Positions 1-6,675 of a stretch of 29,215 nt of DNA are shown here, one piece after another. The notes beneath the pieces were generated by a model. The model worked only from the letters and a program-made list of their open reading frames with translations. It did no database searches and was not told the DNA's origin. Numbering within the stretch: position 1 is the first letter of the stretch; the number at the start of each line of letters is the position of its first letter. The stretch is from NCBI GenBank assembly GCA_964616145.1, contig CAZTRD010000011.1, positions 1 to 29,215 on the forward strand. Reading direction: 5' to 3'. The stretch is from JAQTNP01 sp964616145. Lineage in GTDB: Bacteria > Patescibacteriota > Minisyncoccia > Minisyncoccales > PEYH01. Both the position numbers and the translations under genes were made by a program.

Positions 1-61
1 CCAGAGCGATGATGACTACTATTACTAACAATGATAATAACTTGTATATTCTTGTATGCAT
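1..61 (-). CDS. Start of a secreted or membrane protein, cut by the window edge
   Basis: Twenty codons from an ATG at 61 run off the left edge without a stop. The translation is a short basic segment (M-H-T-R-I-Y-K) followed by about 13 hydrophobic residues (LLSLLVIVVIIAL), which looks like a signal peptide or an N-terminal membrane anchor. No product can be named. The start is supported by a well-formed promoter directly upstream (TTGACT, 17-base spacer, TATACT) whose -10 box is 7 bases from the ATG, so the transcript would be almost leaderless. The -35 box overlaps the last codons of the Nudix gene upstream, so this gene follows that operon but can be transcribed on its own. Confidence 0.5.
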   Translation of the reverse strand, partial: MHTRIYKLLSLLVIVVIIAL

Positions 62-68
62 TTTATTG

Positions 69-97
69 AGTATAGTGATAAATGTGTTTTAAGTCAA
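69..97 (-). promoter_or_regulatory. Sigma70-type promoter of the left-edge gene
   Basis: On the minus strand, TTGACT (97-92) is followed after 17 bases by TATACT (74-69), and the ATG begins 7 bases later at 61. The -35 box contains the last two sense codons of the Nudix gene. The spacing predicts transcription starting at or within a base or two of the ATG. Confidence 0.6.
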
Positions 98-484
98 CCT
101 TTCTACAAATCTTTTCAGTTTGGGCGCTGATTCTAAACAAAGAAATTCTTCTTTGTTTAACCATTCAAATTTATCATGTTCATAGCTCAAAACTACATCT
201 TTACTGCCACATTCTGCTTTGTAAGCAATAGTGACCCAGAAGCTTCCATCTGGCGTAATATGGCCCTCTACATCAAAAGGAACAATGTTTGGAATATCCA
301 GTCCGGTTTCTTCCTTCGTTTCTCTGATAATTCCTTGCATTGGGTCTTCTCCAAAATCTAAATCTCCGCCTGGGAGATCCCATGCTAATGGCCTGGAAGA
401 AGCAGTATTAGATCTATGCAAAACAAGAAATTTATTTTCCTTATTAAGAATAATGATTTTTTGAGAAACTCCTATTTTTTTCAT
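89..484 (-). CDS. Nudix hydrolase
   Basis: The 131-residue protein is a single Nudix domain, the usual size for the family. Its Nudix box is intact from about residue 40: G-x5-E-x7-R-E-x2-E-E-x-G-L (GGDLDFGE ... RETKEETGL). Members hydrolyse nucleoside diphosphates linked to another group, using a divalent metal held by the box glutamates; the substrate cannot be told from sequence. The start at 484 shares an ATGA overlap with the stop of the preceding Nudix gene, so the two are probably translationally coupled. It is the last gene of a long operon holding three other Nudix genes and a uracil-DNA-glycosylase-like gene, which suggests a role in cleaning or sensing modified nucleotides (inference). 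Confidence 0.92.
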   Translation of the reverse strand: MKKIGVSQKIIILNKENKFLVLHRSNTASSRPLAWDLPGGDLDFGEDPMQGIIRETKEETGLDIPNIVPFDVEGHITPDGSFWVTIAYKAECGSKDVVLSYEHDKFEWLNKEEFLCLESAPKLKRFVERLT

Positions 485-990
485 TGAAATAACTCTATTG
501 CTTTTTTAACTTCTTCTGGAATACCCAGAATACAATCATAATCCTTTACTTCATTTTCGTCTACCCAGGCGTAATCTACAAATGAACCCACTTCTGGAAT
601 AACTTCCCCTCCTTTATACTTAGCTGCAAATTTGATAAGGATTACAGGAATCTCGTCTGGTCTCACAAAAGAAACACTATTAATATATTTCAATTCTTTT
701 TCTATATCTACTCCTGCTTCTTCTTTTGCCTCTCTTGCTAGTAATTCTTCTACAGCATCTTGGAAATCTAATACTTCACCATTGACTCTAGTTGGTTTAT
801 TAATATCCATTTGATTCCATTCTAGTTTTCCTCCGGGAACGGCATATTTATTAGGATGGACTATTTCTCTAGGATCTCTTTTGAGAATTAAGCATTTTTT
901 ATCTCTTTCGCGATAAATGACAACATTAGCTACAAAGTAGAATAGTTTGTTCTCTTTAGCATTATCTAGGCTGATTCTTTTAGCTGGCAT
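481..990 (-). CDS. Nudix hydrolase with an insertion inside the Nudix box
   Basis: The 169-residue protein has the Nudix fold signature, but the box is split. GGKLEW (53-58) is separated from the helix half REAKEEAGV (86-94) by about 20 extra residues. The catalytic REx2EE helix is intact, while the usual first acidic position of the box is Asp78 rather than Glu. The longer loop may reshape the substrate pocket (inference). The gene starts 13 bases after the stop of the upstream Nudix gene and overlaps the next one by 4 bases (ATGA). A TATAAT that includes the upstream stop codon lies 14 bases before the ATG and could be an internal promoter. Substrate unknown. Confidence 0.88.
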   Translation of the reverse strand: MPAKRISLDNAKENKLFYFVANVVIYRERDKKCLILKRDPREIVHPNKYAVPGGKLEWNQMDINKPTRVNGEVLDFQDAVEELLAREAKEEAGVDIEKELKYINSVSFVRPDEIPVILIKFAAKYKGGEVIPEVGSFVDYAWVDENEVKDYDCILGIPEEVKKAIELFQ

Positions 991-1003
991 AGTTTTAAAA
1001 TAA

Positions 1004-1411
1004 TTATACCTTCTCCCAAATTTCTGGGTGTTTCCTTAAATAGATCAAACCATGACCAATTTGGTCATCGGAGTATTCATTAAAAAACTCATTAAATGTC
1101 ATCCATCTTATGGCTTGAATTTCATTTGGATCTATTTTCTTAGGCTCACCATCCTTGGATAAACAAACGACGAAATACAGTTTTGCATCTAGTTCGGGCA
1201 ATTCTGCTGTGGCTAAGATTTGTTCGACCTCAACCCTAATACCCAATTCTTCAATTGATTCACGCTCTACAGTTTTTTCTGGACTCTCCCCTTCTTCCAT
1301 TGTACCAGATGGAAAGGCCCAAATATTTGGTAGTGATTTTTTCGTAGCAGATCTTTGAACAAATAATATTTTATCTTTATTTTTTAAAATAATTGCTGCA
1401 TGATTTTTCAT
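1004..1411 (-). CDS. Nudix hydrolase
   Basis: A 135-residue single-domain Nudix protein. The box runs from about residue 36 (GTMEEGESPEKTVERESIEE, followed by LGI), with every catalytic glutamate present. The N-terminal strand MKNHAAIILKNKDKILFVQRS is typical of the fold. The start overlaps the stop of the uracil-DNA-glycosylase-like gene by 4 bases (1408-1411), implying coupled translation. The substrate cannot be assigned; MutT-like sanitation of oxidised nucleotides and hydrolysis of nucleotide sugars or signals are all possible for this family. Confidence 0.9.
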   Translation of the reverse strand: MKNHAAIILKNKDKILFVQRSATKKSLPNIWAFPSGTMEEGESPEKTVERESIEELGIRVEVEQILATAELPELDAKLYFVVCLSKDGEPKKIDPNEIQAIRWMTFNEFFNEYSDDQIGHGLIYLRKHPEIWEKV

Positions 1412-2061
1412 AGTTTTATTCTATTTAATATTTCTGCTGCTTTTTTAGGATTCCCCCTCCCTATTGGAAAATAGCACGGAATGACTGGAATGTTCAAGCC
1501 AGAGATTATTTCATGGTTTTTATGGATTTTTTGATGATTCCAATATTGATAGAATTTTACATTCTTTCCTGTTAAAATTTTGAAAACCAAACTACTAAAT
1601 GTAATTATTCTCTTGGGCTGAACTATTTTTATCTCTTCGGACAGAATTTTTAATTGATCTTGGATTACTTTCTTATCAGGATATGAACTGTTTTTATAAC
1701 AACATTTTACTATATTTGTTAAAAATAGTTTATTTTTTATCAATTCTTGCTGAATCTGTTTTGTATTATTATTATTCCAATCTTTTTTCAAAGGAAGCTG
1801 ATAAGCTACTTTTTTATCAATCATTCCCCCATCAGCTAAAACTTTCCAAAATTGTCTAACGCCAATAAATGGAAATCTCATCCCTTTATATTCTTGGTCA
1901 GAGCTTAAATTCCTATAAGTAGGATTTATTAAAATAAGCATAAAATCTGGTTCTATGCTTCCGAATCCATGGATATGCTGTAATGGATTTTTATCTGCTT
2001 TGCAGAATTTACAATTATCTATTTGCTTATATAATTTCTGCAATTTCGGATTCAATTTCAT
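1408..2061 (-). CDS. Uracil-DNA glycosylase superfamily protein, family-4-like
   Basis: This 217-residue protein has the layout of family 4 uracil-DNA glycosylases: an N-terminal CxxC (Cys17, Cys20), a first active-site-like motif LINPTYRN (about 44-51), the segment FLTNIVKC (113-120) that normally supplies the third iron-sulfur cysteine, and a C-terminal PCYFPIGRGN (195-204) where the family has its His-Pro-Ser loop. These enzymes remove uracil from DNA. Differences are visible: the fourth cluster cysteine, expected about 15 residues after Cys120, is not there (Gln/Asp instead), while Cys121 and Cys196 are extra. The motif around residue 46 lacks the acidic residue of classical family 4 enzymes. 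It may be a divergent glycosylase or a non-catalytic relative. It has ATGA overlaps with Nudix genes on both sides. Confidence 0.72.
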   Translation of the reverse strand: MKLNPKLQKLYKQIDNCKFCKADKNPLQHIHGFGSIEPDFMLILINPTYRNLSSDQEYKGMRFPFIGVRQFWKVLADGGMIDKKVAYQLPLKKDWNNNNTKQIQQELIKNKLFLTNIVKCCYKNSSYPDKKVIQDQLKILSEEIKIVQPKRIITFSSLVFKILTGKNVKFYQYWNHQKIHKNHEIISGLNIPVIPCYFPIGRGNPKKAAEILNRIKL

Positions 2062-2510
2062 ATCTTCGATAAATTTTCCAAGACCTTTTCAAATCCTGGC
2101 AACAACTTTAACTTTTTAGCCTCTTTGAAAGAAATCCATTTATAATCCTGAGCTTCCCAATCAAGCTTTATTTTATCTGTATTTATCCTTACCAACACCG
2201 GATGCACTATCCAGGTCTTTTGATATTTCGGCTCTTCTTGATGAAATATTTCTCCCAAGATGATTTTACTGATATTATTTTTTGATAATCCCAACTCTTC
2301 TCTTATTTCATCTGTAACTTTCTCTTTCAAACTTCTCTTATCATCTAAAAATCCAGAGATCCCATTCCAATAATCAGGATAAAAATTTAATTCTTTGCTT
2401 CTTTGCACTATCAAGATCTTATTTTTATATTTCAAAACGCAATTTATTACTGGTGCCCAACGGACATTAGTAAAATCTACCTGTCCTGGTTTTGGTTTAA
2501 AATTAGACAC
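2058..2510 (-). CDS. Nudix hydrolase with an altered Nudix box, GTG start
   Basis: A 150-residue Nudix-fold protein. Its box reads GFLDDKRSLKEKV then TDEIREELGL (53-75). The first conserved Glu is Arg, and the usual Arg-Glu pair is Asp-Glu, but the downstream Glu-Glu of the metal-binding helix is kept. Activity is therefore plausible but not certain. The only usable start in frame is the GTG at 2510, because an in-frame stop lies two codons upstream. It begins 9 bases after the LGF microprotein stop and overlaps the uracil-DNA-glycosylase-like gene by ATGA (2058-2061). Confidence 0.85.
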   Translation of the reverse strand: MSNFKPKPGQVDFTNVRWAPVINCVLKYKNKILIVQRSKELNFYPDYWNGISGFLDDKRSLKEKVTDEIREELGLSKNNISKIILGEIFHQEEPKYQKTWIVHPVLVRINTDKIKLDWEAQDYKWISFKEAKKLKLLPGFEKVLENLSKI

Positions 2511-2519
2511 GATTTAGCA

Positions 2520-2684
2520 TTATTTCTCTTTATCTTCCTTCCTTGGCAAAAATCTTAAGAAATGGAGAAAATGTAAAAAATGGAGAAAATTAAAATAACT
2601 CCATTTATTATATTTTCCCAAGAATCCCAAGAATCCAAGAAAGCCGAGAAATCCTAGAAATCCTAACCAATTGTTTCTTTTCAT
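2520..2684 (-). CDS. Glycine-phenylalanine-leucine repeat microprotein (54 residues)
   Basis: An ATG at 2684 opens 54 codons ending in TAA at 2520. The peptide starts MKRNNW and then repeats Leu-Gly-Phe five times, placing Gly at 8, 11, 14, 17, 20 and 23. A short linker (KYNKWSYFN) leads into a second period-3 repeat of Phe-Leu-His (31-46), and the tail is charged (PRKEDKEK). The repeats use different synonymous codons (CTA, CTC, CTT, TTG for Leu; TTT and TTC for Phe; GGA and GGC for Gly), which argues for selection on the peptide rather than chance DNA repetition. The first block is hydrophobic enough to enter a membrane. It sits 9 bases before the Nudix/uracil-glycosylase genes. Function unknown. 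Confidence 0.7.
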   Translation of the reverse strand: MKRNNWLGFLGFLGFLGFLGFLGKYNKWSYFNFLHFLHFLHFLRFLPRKEDKEK

Positions 2685-2688
2685 ATTT

Positions 2689-2778
2689 TTAAATATTAAT
2701 TTTAAACAATATGTCTATTTTTGTAATAGCTTTATTTATAGATTCCTTAAAATTTCCTTTTTTAATTTTTATTTTCAT
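2689..2778 (-). CDS. Possible 29-residue peptide between the toxin and the LGF microprotein
   Basis: An ATG at 2778 opens a 29-codon Lys/Ile-rich peptide starting MKIKIKKGNFKE and ending in TAA at 2689, 4 bases before the microprotein ATG. A weak ribosome site (CGGA) precedes it. It overlaps by ATGA with an even shorter 10-codon ORF (2775-2807) that itself begins 2 bases after the toxin stop. The chain of starts and stops could be a run of leader peptides keeping ribosomes moving across the operon, or chance ORFs in AT-rich DNA. There is no homology argument for it. Confidence 0.25.
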   Translation of the reverse strand: MKIKIKKGNFKESINKAITKIDILFKINI

Positions 2779-2809
2779 TTTTCCGATTTTTTATTTCTCT
2801 TTTTCATAA

Positions 2810-3472
2810 CTATTGCATAATCTTGCCAGACAGTTTTCCGGCTTCTGAAATAAAAAAATCTTGCCATACATTTTCTTTAATATCTACCAGCATCTTCGGG
2901 AAATCTTTCAATTCCTTTGCCTTCATGTATTGAGTCCCAAGTTGAATCGGATCAATGTAATTTCCAAATTTTATCTGCGCTTTTTTAATCAAATCGTCAA
3001 GTGACAAATTTTTATCCTTTTGCAAGATAAAATACAAATCTATAAAATCCCTGCTTCTTGGGCTTTGATAAACGGTAAAAATTTTATTTACTGCAATGTC
3101 CAAAAGGCTGTCTATATATAATTCACTCATCTTCTTTTTTTTATCAATTCTTTCAAATGGAAAATAAGTGAATTCCATTTTCACTGTATCGCCATCTATT
3201 AAATCCAAAAAAAACAAATTGCGATTAAAACTTTGGTGATATTCTATCTTTTTAATTTTTGCTTTTTCCCTTATCTTCTCCAGAAAAATGGAAATGCTTT
3301 GCGGATCAAATTCTTTCTCAGAAAAGAAATCCAAATCTTCCGACAAGCGGTGCTTTAAATAAAATTCGGCCAGGGCGGTTCCCCCGGTCAAATAAAAATT
3401 ATCACAAATAAGTTTATCTTTGTTTATTATATTTAAAATGTTCTGCTGGTTTTCAGATAAAATGTCTTTCAT
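2810..3472 (-). CDS. AbiEii-type nucleotidyltransferase toxin
   Basis: A 220-residue protein of the AbiEii/AbiGii nucleotidyltransferase family. The N-terminal catalytic signature is present: Gly-Gly-Thr-Ala-Leu-Ala-Glu (30-36) followed by HRLSEDLDFF (41-50), giving the paired aspartates Asp47 and Asp49 of the nucleotidyltransferase fold. The family's second signature, SRDFIDLYFIL, lies around 140-149. Characterised relatives are toxins of type IV-like toxin-antitoxin or abortive infection systems, and some add nucleotides to tRNA. The gene overlaps its 63-residue partner by one base (TAATG), as expected for a toxin behind its antitoxin. It leads directly, with tiny gaps, into the microprotein/Nudix/uracil-glycosylase genes. 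Confidence 0.85.
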   Translation of the reverse strand: MKDILSENQQNILNIINKDKLICDNFYLTGGTALAEFYLKHRLSEDLDFFSEKEFDPQSISIFLEKIREKAKIKKIEYHQSFNRNLFFLDLIDGDTVKMEFTYFPFERIDKKKKMSELYIDSLLDIAVNKIFTVYQSPRSRDFIDLYFILQKDKNLSLDDLIKKAQIKFGNYIDPIQLGTQYMKAKELKDFPKMLVDIKENVWQDFFISEAGKLSGKIMQ

Positions 3473-3663
3473 TATTTTAAAATTAAAGACAAAAATTTTC
3501 TTTTAGCAGGATCTATGTTTAAGACTTTCCAATATTTTTTAAGTTCGCTTTTTTTAATCCTTTCTCCGCCCAAACCAAAATTCACCATTTGTTCCAACTT
3601 CCAAATAGCAAATTTTTCTTTGTTTCTTTTTAATTTTTCTGTATCCGTAGACCAGTTTCTCAT
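3472..3663 (-). CDS. Small partner (putative antitoxin) of the AbiEii-type toxin
   Basis: A 63-residue, Lys-rich protein starting MRNWSTDTEKLKRN and ending in PAKRKFLSLILK. The open frame extends further upstream into secA, but the ATG at 3663 is chosen because an extended -10 promoter (TGT-TATAAT) ends exactly 6 bases before it and the upstream extension would overlap the secA C-terminus. The central part looks alpha-helical (KKSELKKYWKVLNIDPAKRK) and could bind DNA or the toxin; no known fold is recognised. The stop overlaps the toxin start (TAATG). The role is inferred from gene order. Confidence 0.65.
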   Translation of the reverse strand: MRNWSTDTEKLKRNKEKFAIWKLEQMVNFGLGGERIKKSELKKYWKVLNIDPAKRKFLSLILK

Positions 3664-3669
3664 ATCATT

Positions 3670-3678
3670 ATTATAACA
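3670..3678 (-). promoter_or_regulatory. Extended -10 promoter giving a leaderless antitoxin/toxin transcript
   Basis: TG-T-TATAAT reads on the minus strand from 3678 to 3670, just after the secA stop codon. Six bases separate the -10 box from the ATG at 3663, so transcription should start at or next to the A of the start codon. No good -35 box is seen at 17 bases, which an extended -10 can tolerate. Confidence 0.6.
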
Positions 3679-3682
3679 TATT

Positions 3683-6103
3683 TTAAACATTCTTTCCACA
3701 ACATTTTTTATATTTCTTCCCGCTTCCGCAAGGACATGGATCATTTCTTCCAACTTTCTTATCCCCTATATTCACAACTTCTTTTGGTTTCTGATATTCT
3801 GTTTTAACGGCAATATTGGAAATTGATTTTACGATAAAATCATCAATCATTTTTAACAGCTGATTAAACATTTTGTATCCCTCGTTTTTATACTCAATAA
3901 CCGGATCTAGCTGCCCATAGGATCTTAATCTGACCTGATCTCTTAAATATTCCATTTCTTCCAAATGACCGATCCAGAGATTATCCATTGATCTTAAAGT
4001 CATAAACCTGGCAACAGGCCAAAAATCTTTTTCCCCTATTTCTTTTTCTTTTTCCAAAAGCTTTTCTTTATCATCTTTAAATGATTCATTGACCTTTTTC
4101 TTTAAATCATCCAAAGAATCCAAGAGAATTGCATTCCTTTTTTTATAGAAAGTGTCTCTGTGAACATTCATGACGTCATCATACTCAAGAAGATGCTTTC
4201 TTACATCAAAATTCATTCCTTCAATCTGGCTCTGAGCCGATTCTATGGCTTTACTGATGATCATTGATTCAATCGGCTGATCTTCGGGGAAATTAAATCT
4301 TTCCATTATTGCGCTTATCCTATCCTTGGCAAATATCCTCATCAAATCATCTTCCAAAGAAAGGTAGAACTGGCTTTCTCCCGGATCTCCCTGTCTTCCA
4401 GATCTTCCCCTCAATTGATTATCTATTCTTCTTGCCTCATGCCTTTCTGTTCCTATCACCAATAATCCTCCAAATTCTTTTACCTTTTGTGCTTCTTTTT
4501 CATCTAAAGGATTTCCTCCAAGAACAATATCAACTCCCCTGCCAGCCATATTGGTAGCGACAGTCACAGCACCTAATTTTCCTGCTTGAGCGATAATTTC
4601 TCCTTCTTTTTGATGGTTTTTAGCATTTAAAATATTATGAGGTATCCCTTCCACATCCAATAATCTTCCAATATGTTCGTTTTTCTCAATAGAACGAGTA
4701 CCTACCAATACTGGCTGGCCCTTTTCATGACATTCCTTAATTCTTTTTACTATTGCCTCCAGTTTGGCTTTTTCTGTTTTGTATATCGCATCCTTGGAAT
4801 CATTCCTGATCATTGGCCTGTTGGTAGGAACAACAATTACATCCAAGTTATATACCTTAACAAACTCCTCAGCAGAAGTTAAAGCGGTTCCGGTCATTCC
4901 CGCTAGTTTGGAATACATCCTGAAATAGTTCTGGATGGAAATTGTAGCCAAAGTGATTGATTCTGCTTGCACATTAAGACCTTCTTTGGCTTCTACTGCC
5001 TGATGCAGACCTCCTGACCATCTGCGGCCGTGCATCAATCTTCCGGTGAATTCATCAATGATGATAATCTGGCCGTCTTTAACAACATAGTCGCGATCTT
5101 TTTTAAACAATACTTCTGCTCTTAAGGCCTGCTCAAGATAATGGAGATATCTTACTCCTTTGTCTTCATATATATTATCTGTCCCTAAAATCTTCTCAAT
5201 TTTTAAAATTCCATCTTCTGTTAAAGTGACTGCTTTTTCCTTTTCAAACATCTGATAATCAGATTCAGCTTTAAGATGCGGAATTATCTTTGCAAAGTCC
5301 CTGTACATTGCTGAGCTTTCAGTATCTGGAGCGGAAATTATCAAAGGGGTCCTTGCTTCGTCTATTAATATGGAATCAACTTCATCAATAATGGCAAAAG
5401 ATAGCTCTCTTTGAGATTTCTGGCTTTGCTCATATACCATATTATCTCTGAGATAATCAAAGCCGAATTCATGATTAGTGCCATAGGTAATGTCAGCTGA
5501 ATACGCCTCTTTTCTAGAAACAGGCCTTAAATAGTCCTCCATTACCTTAAAACTTCCTATCTGATCTCTTATCTCGTCTATTTCCTCATTATTCTCTGCC
5601 TTGTATTCAGGATCGTATATGAAGGCCGACTCATGGGCAATACAGCCAACACTTAATCCTAAGAGATGATAAATCTGGCCCATCCAGACAGCATCTCTTT
5701 TTGCCAGATAGTCATTTACAGTTACTATATGAACGCCTTTTTTAGATAAAGCATTAAGATATGCCGGAGCAGTTGCAGCCAATGTTTTACCTTCTCCCGT
5801 TCTCATCTCTGCAATCTTTCCTTTGTGCAGAACTATTCCTCCAACCAATTGCACATCAAAATGTCTTTGATTTAGGGTTCTTTTGGCGCTTTCCCTGATT
5901 AAAGCAAATGCTTCTGGCAAAACATCGTCTAATGTTTTACCATTCTTAACAATTTCAATTAAGCTTAAAGATTTCTCTTTTAATTGATCATTGGATAAAA
6001 GAGAGGTTTCTTTTTCTAAACCATTGACCTTTTCTATTATCGGATCAATTTGCTTTACGAATTTTTGGCTGTCATCGCCTAAGATTTTTGAAAGAAATGA
6101 CAT
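3683..6103 (-). CDS. secA: Preprotein translocase ATPase SecA
   Basis: This 806-residue protein is SecA, the motor that pushes unfolded preproteins through SecYEG at the inner face of the membrane. Visible marks are Walker A MRTGEGKT (100-107), the DEVD box with IIDEVDSILIDEARTPLI (238-255), the DEAD-helicase segments GTNHEFGFDYLRDN (208-221) and VATNMAGRGVDI, GTERHEARRIDNQLRGRSGR, and a C-terminal zinc-binding SecC motif (DPCPCGSGKKYKKCC). It is shorter than E. coli SecA (901). Compared with E. coli it carries about 35 extra acidic residues between residues 162 and 198, ahead of the ITYGTN motif. A terminator separates it from hpf upstream, so it has its own transcript, though no convincing promoter was found. 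Its 3' end abuts the antitoxin promoter. Confidence 0.98.
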   Translation of the reverse strand: MSFLSKILGDDSQKFVKQIDPIIEKVNGLEKETSLLSNDQLKEKSLSLIEIVKNGKTLDDVLPEAFALIRESAKRTLNQRHFDVQLVGGIVLHKGKIAEMRTGEGKTLAATAPAYLNALSKKGVHIVTVNDYLAKRDAVWMGQIYHLLGLSVGCIAHESAFIYDPEYKAENNEEIDEIRDQIGSFKVMEDYLRPVSRKEAYSADITYGTNHEFGFDYLRDNMVYEQSQKSQRELSFAIIDEVDSILIDEARTPLIISAPDTESSAMYRDFAKIIPHLKAESDYQMFEKEKAVTLTEDGILKIEKILGTDNIYEDKGVRYLHYLEQALRAEVLFKKDRDYVVKDGQIIIIDEFTGRLMHGRRWSGGLHQAVEAKEGLNVQAESITLATISIQNYFRMYSKLAGMTGTALTSAEEFVKVYNLDVIVVPTNRPMIRNDSKDAIYKTEKAKLEAIVKRIKECHEKGQPVLVGTRSIEKNEHIGRLLDVEGIPHNILNAKNHQKEGEIIAQAGKLGAVTVATNMAGRGVDIVLGGNPLDEKEAQKVKEFGGLLVIGTERHEARRIDNQLRGRSGRQGDPGESQFYLSLEDDLMRIFAKDRISAIMERFNFPEDQPIESMIISKAIESAQSQIEGMNFDVRKHLLEYDDVMNVHRDTFYKKRNAILLDSLDDLKKKVNESFKDDKEKLLEKEKEIGEKDFWPVARFMTLRSMDNLWIGHLEEMEYLRDQVRLRSYGQLDPVIEYKNEGYKMFNQLLKMIDDFIVKSISNIAVKTEYQKPKEVVNIGDKKVGRNDPCPCGSGKKYKKCCGKNV

Positions 6104-6152
6104 GAATATTTCTTAATTTCTAATCAATCTAGCATAAAAAGACATCAAAAGA

Positions 6153-6182
6153 AAGGCGGGCTCATTTGATTGAGTCCGCCTT
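6153..6182 (-). terminator. Intrinsic terminator after the murB-hpf operon
   Basis: A 12-base-pair hairpin with one G-T wobble (AAGGCGGGCTCA against TGAGTCCGCCTT, 6-base loop) lies between hpf and secA. On the minus strand it is followed by a T-rich run. It can end the murB-hpf transcript before secA. Confidence 0.75.
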
Positions 6183-6201
6183 CTTAATTTCTACTAATTG
6201 A

Positions 6202-6651
6202 TTACCTTTTGTTTATCCCAAGAATCCGCAAGGCCTTAATCTTCTTTTCATTGAGAAATGTTTCTGAATCTCTCAACCATCCTTTGGTTTTTCGAGCCCA
6301 ACCTCTGGCTCTGGCGATTCTTCTGCCCCTATATTTTTTTATTTCATTCTCCAGTTCATCTCTCGTCAGGATAATAGCTGTCCTCAAATCTTCATGAATC
6401 GCTTCGGCCCGCAGACTTTTATTAGGAACATATATTTGAGCCTCTGCTCTGAATATGTCTCCCTTAAGGTGATGCCTGGTAGTTTTTCCTATCTCTACCC
6501 AGATCTCTCCTTTGGTCTTCAGTCCTTTTTTAGAAAAATCGCCGGGGCCAAAACCACCTAGAAACTTTTCCAACTCATTCATTTTATCTTCTGTCCAAAT
6601 TCTCAAAGCCTCATCTAATCTGATATTGGTTGTTTTGATATTTATCTTCAT
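6202..6651 (-). CDS. hpf: Ribosome hibernation promoting factor / RaiA family
   Basis: A 149-residue protein starting MKINIKTTNIRLDEALRIW, the beta-alpha start of the HPF/RaiA fold, with the family pattern around residues 69-105 (FRAEAQIYVPNKSLRAEAIH, then EDLRTAIILTRDELENEIKKY). Such proteins sit in the ribosome decoding centre and inactivate ribosomes in starved cells. Here the HPF domain is followed by a very basic tail (RGRRIARARGWARKTKG and beyond) rather than the second domain of long-form HPF. It is the last gene of the operon with murB and a 24-residue Lys/Ala peptide, and ends at a terminator. No clear Shine-Dalgarno site precedes the ATG. Confidence 0.9.
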   Translation of the reverse strand: MKINIKTTNIRLDEALRIWTEDKMNELEKFLGGFGPGDFSKKGLKTKGEIWVEIGKTTRHHLKGDIFRAEAQIYVPNKSLRAEAIHEDLRTAIILTRDELENEIKKYRGRRIARARGWARKTKGWLRDSETFLNEKKIKALRILGINKR

Positions 6652-6675
6652 CTTGGAATATTCAATTAATCAATC

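Noticed and set aside
4309..4557. Plus-strand ORFs opposite secA and other conserved minus-strand genes
   Set aside because: The opposite strand encodes a clearly conserved protein, and the ORFs are Phe/Leu-rich translations typical of antisense frames.
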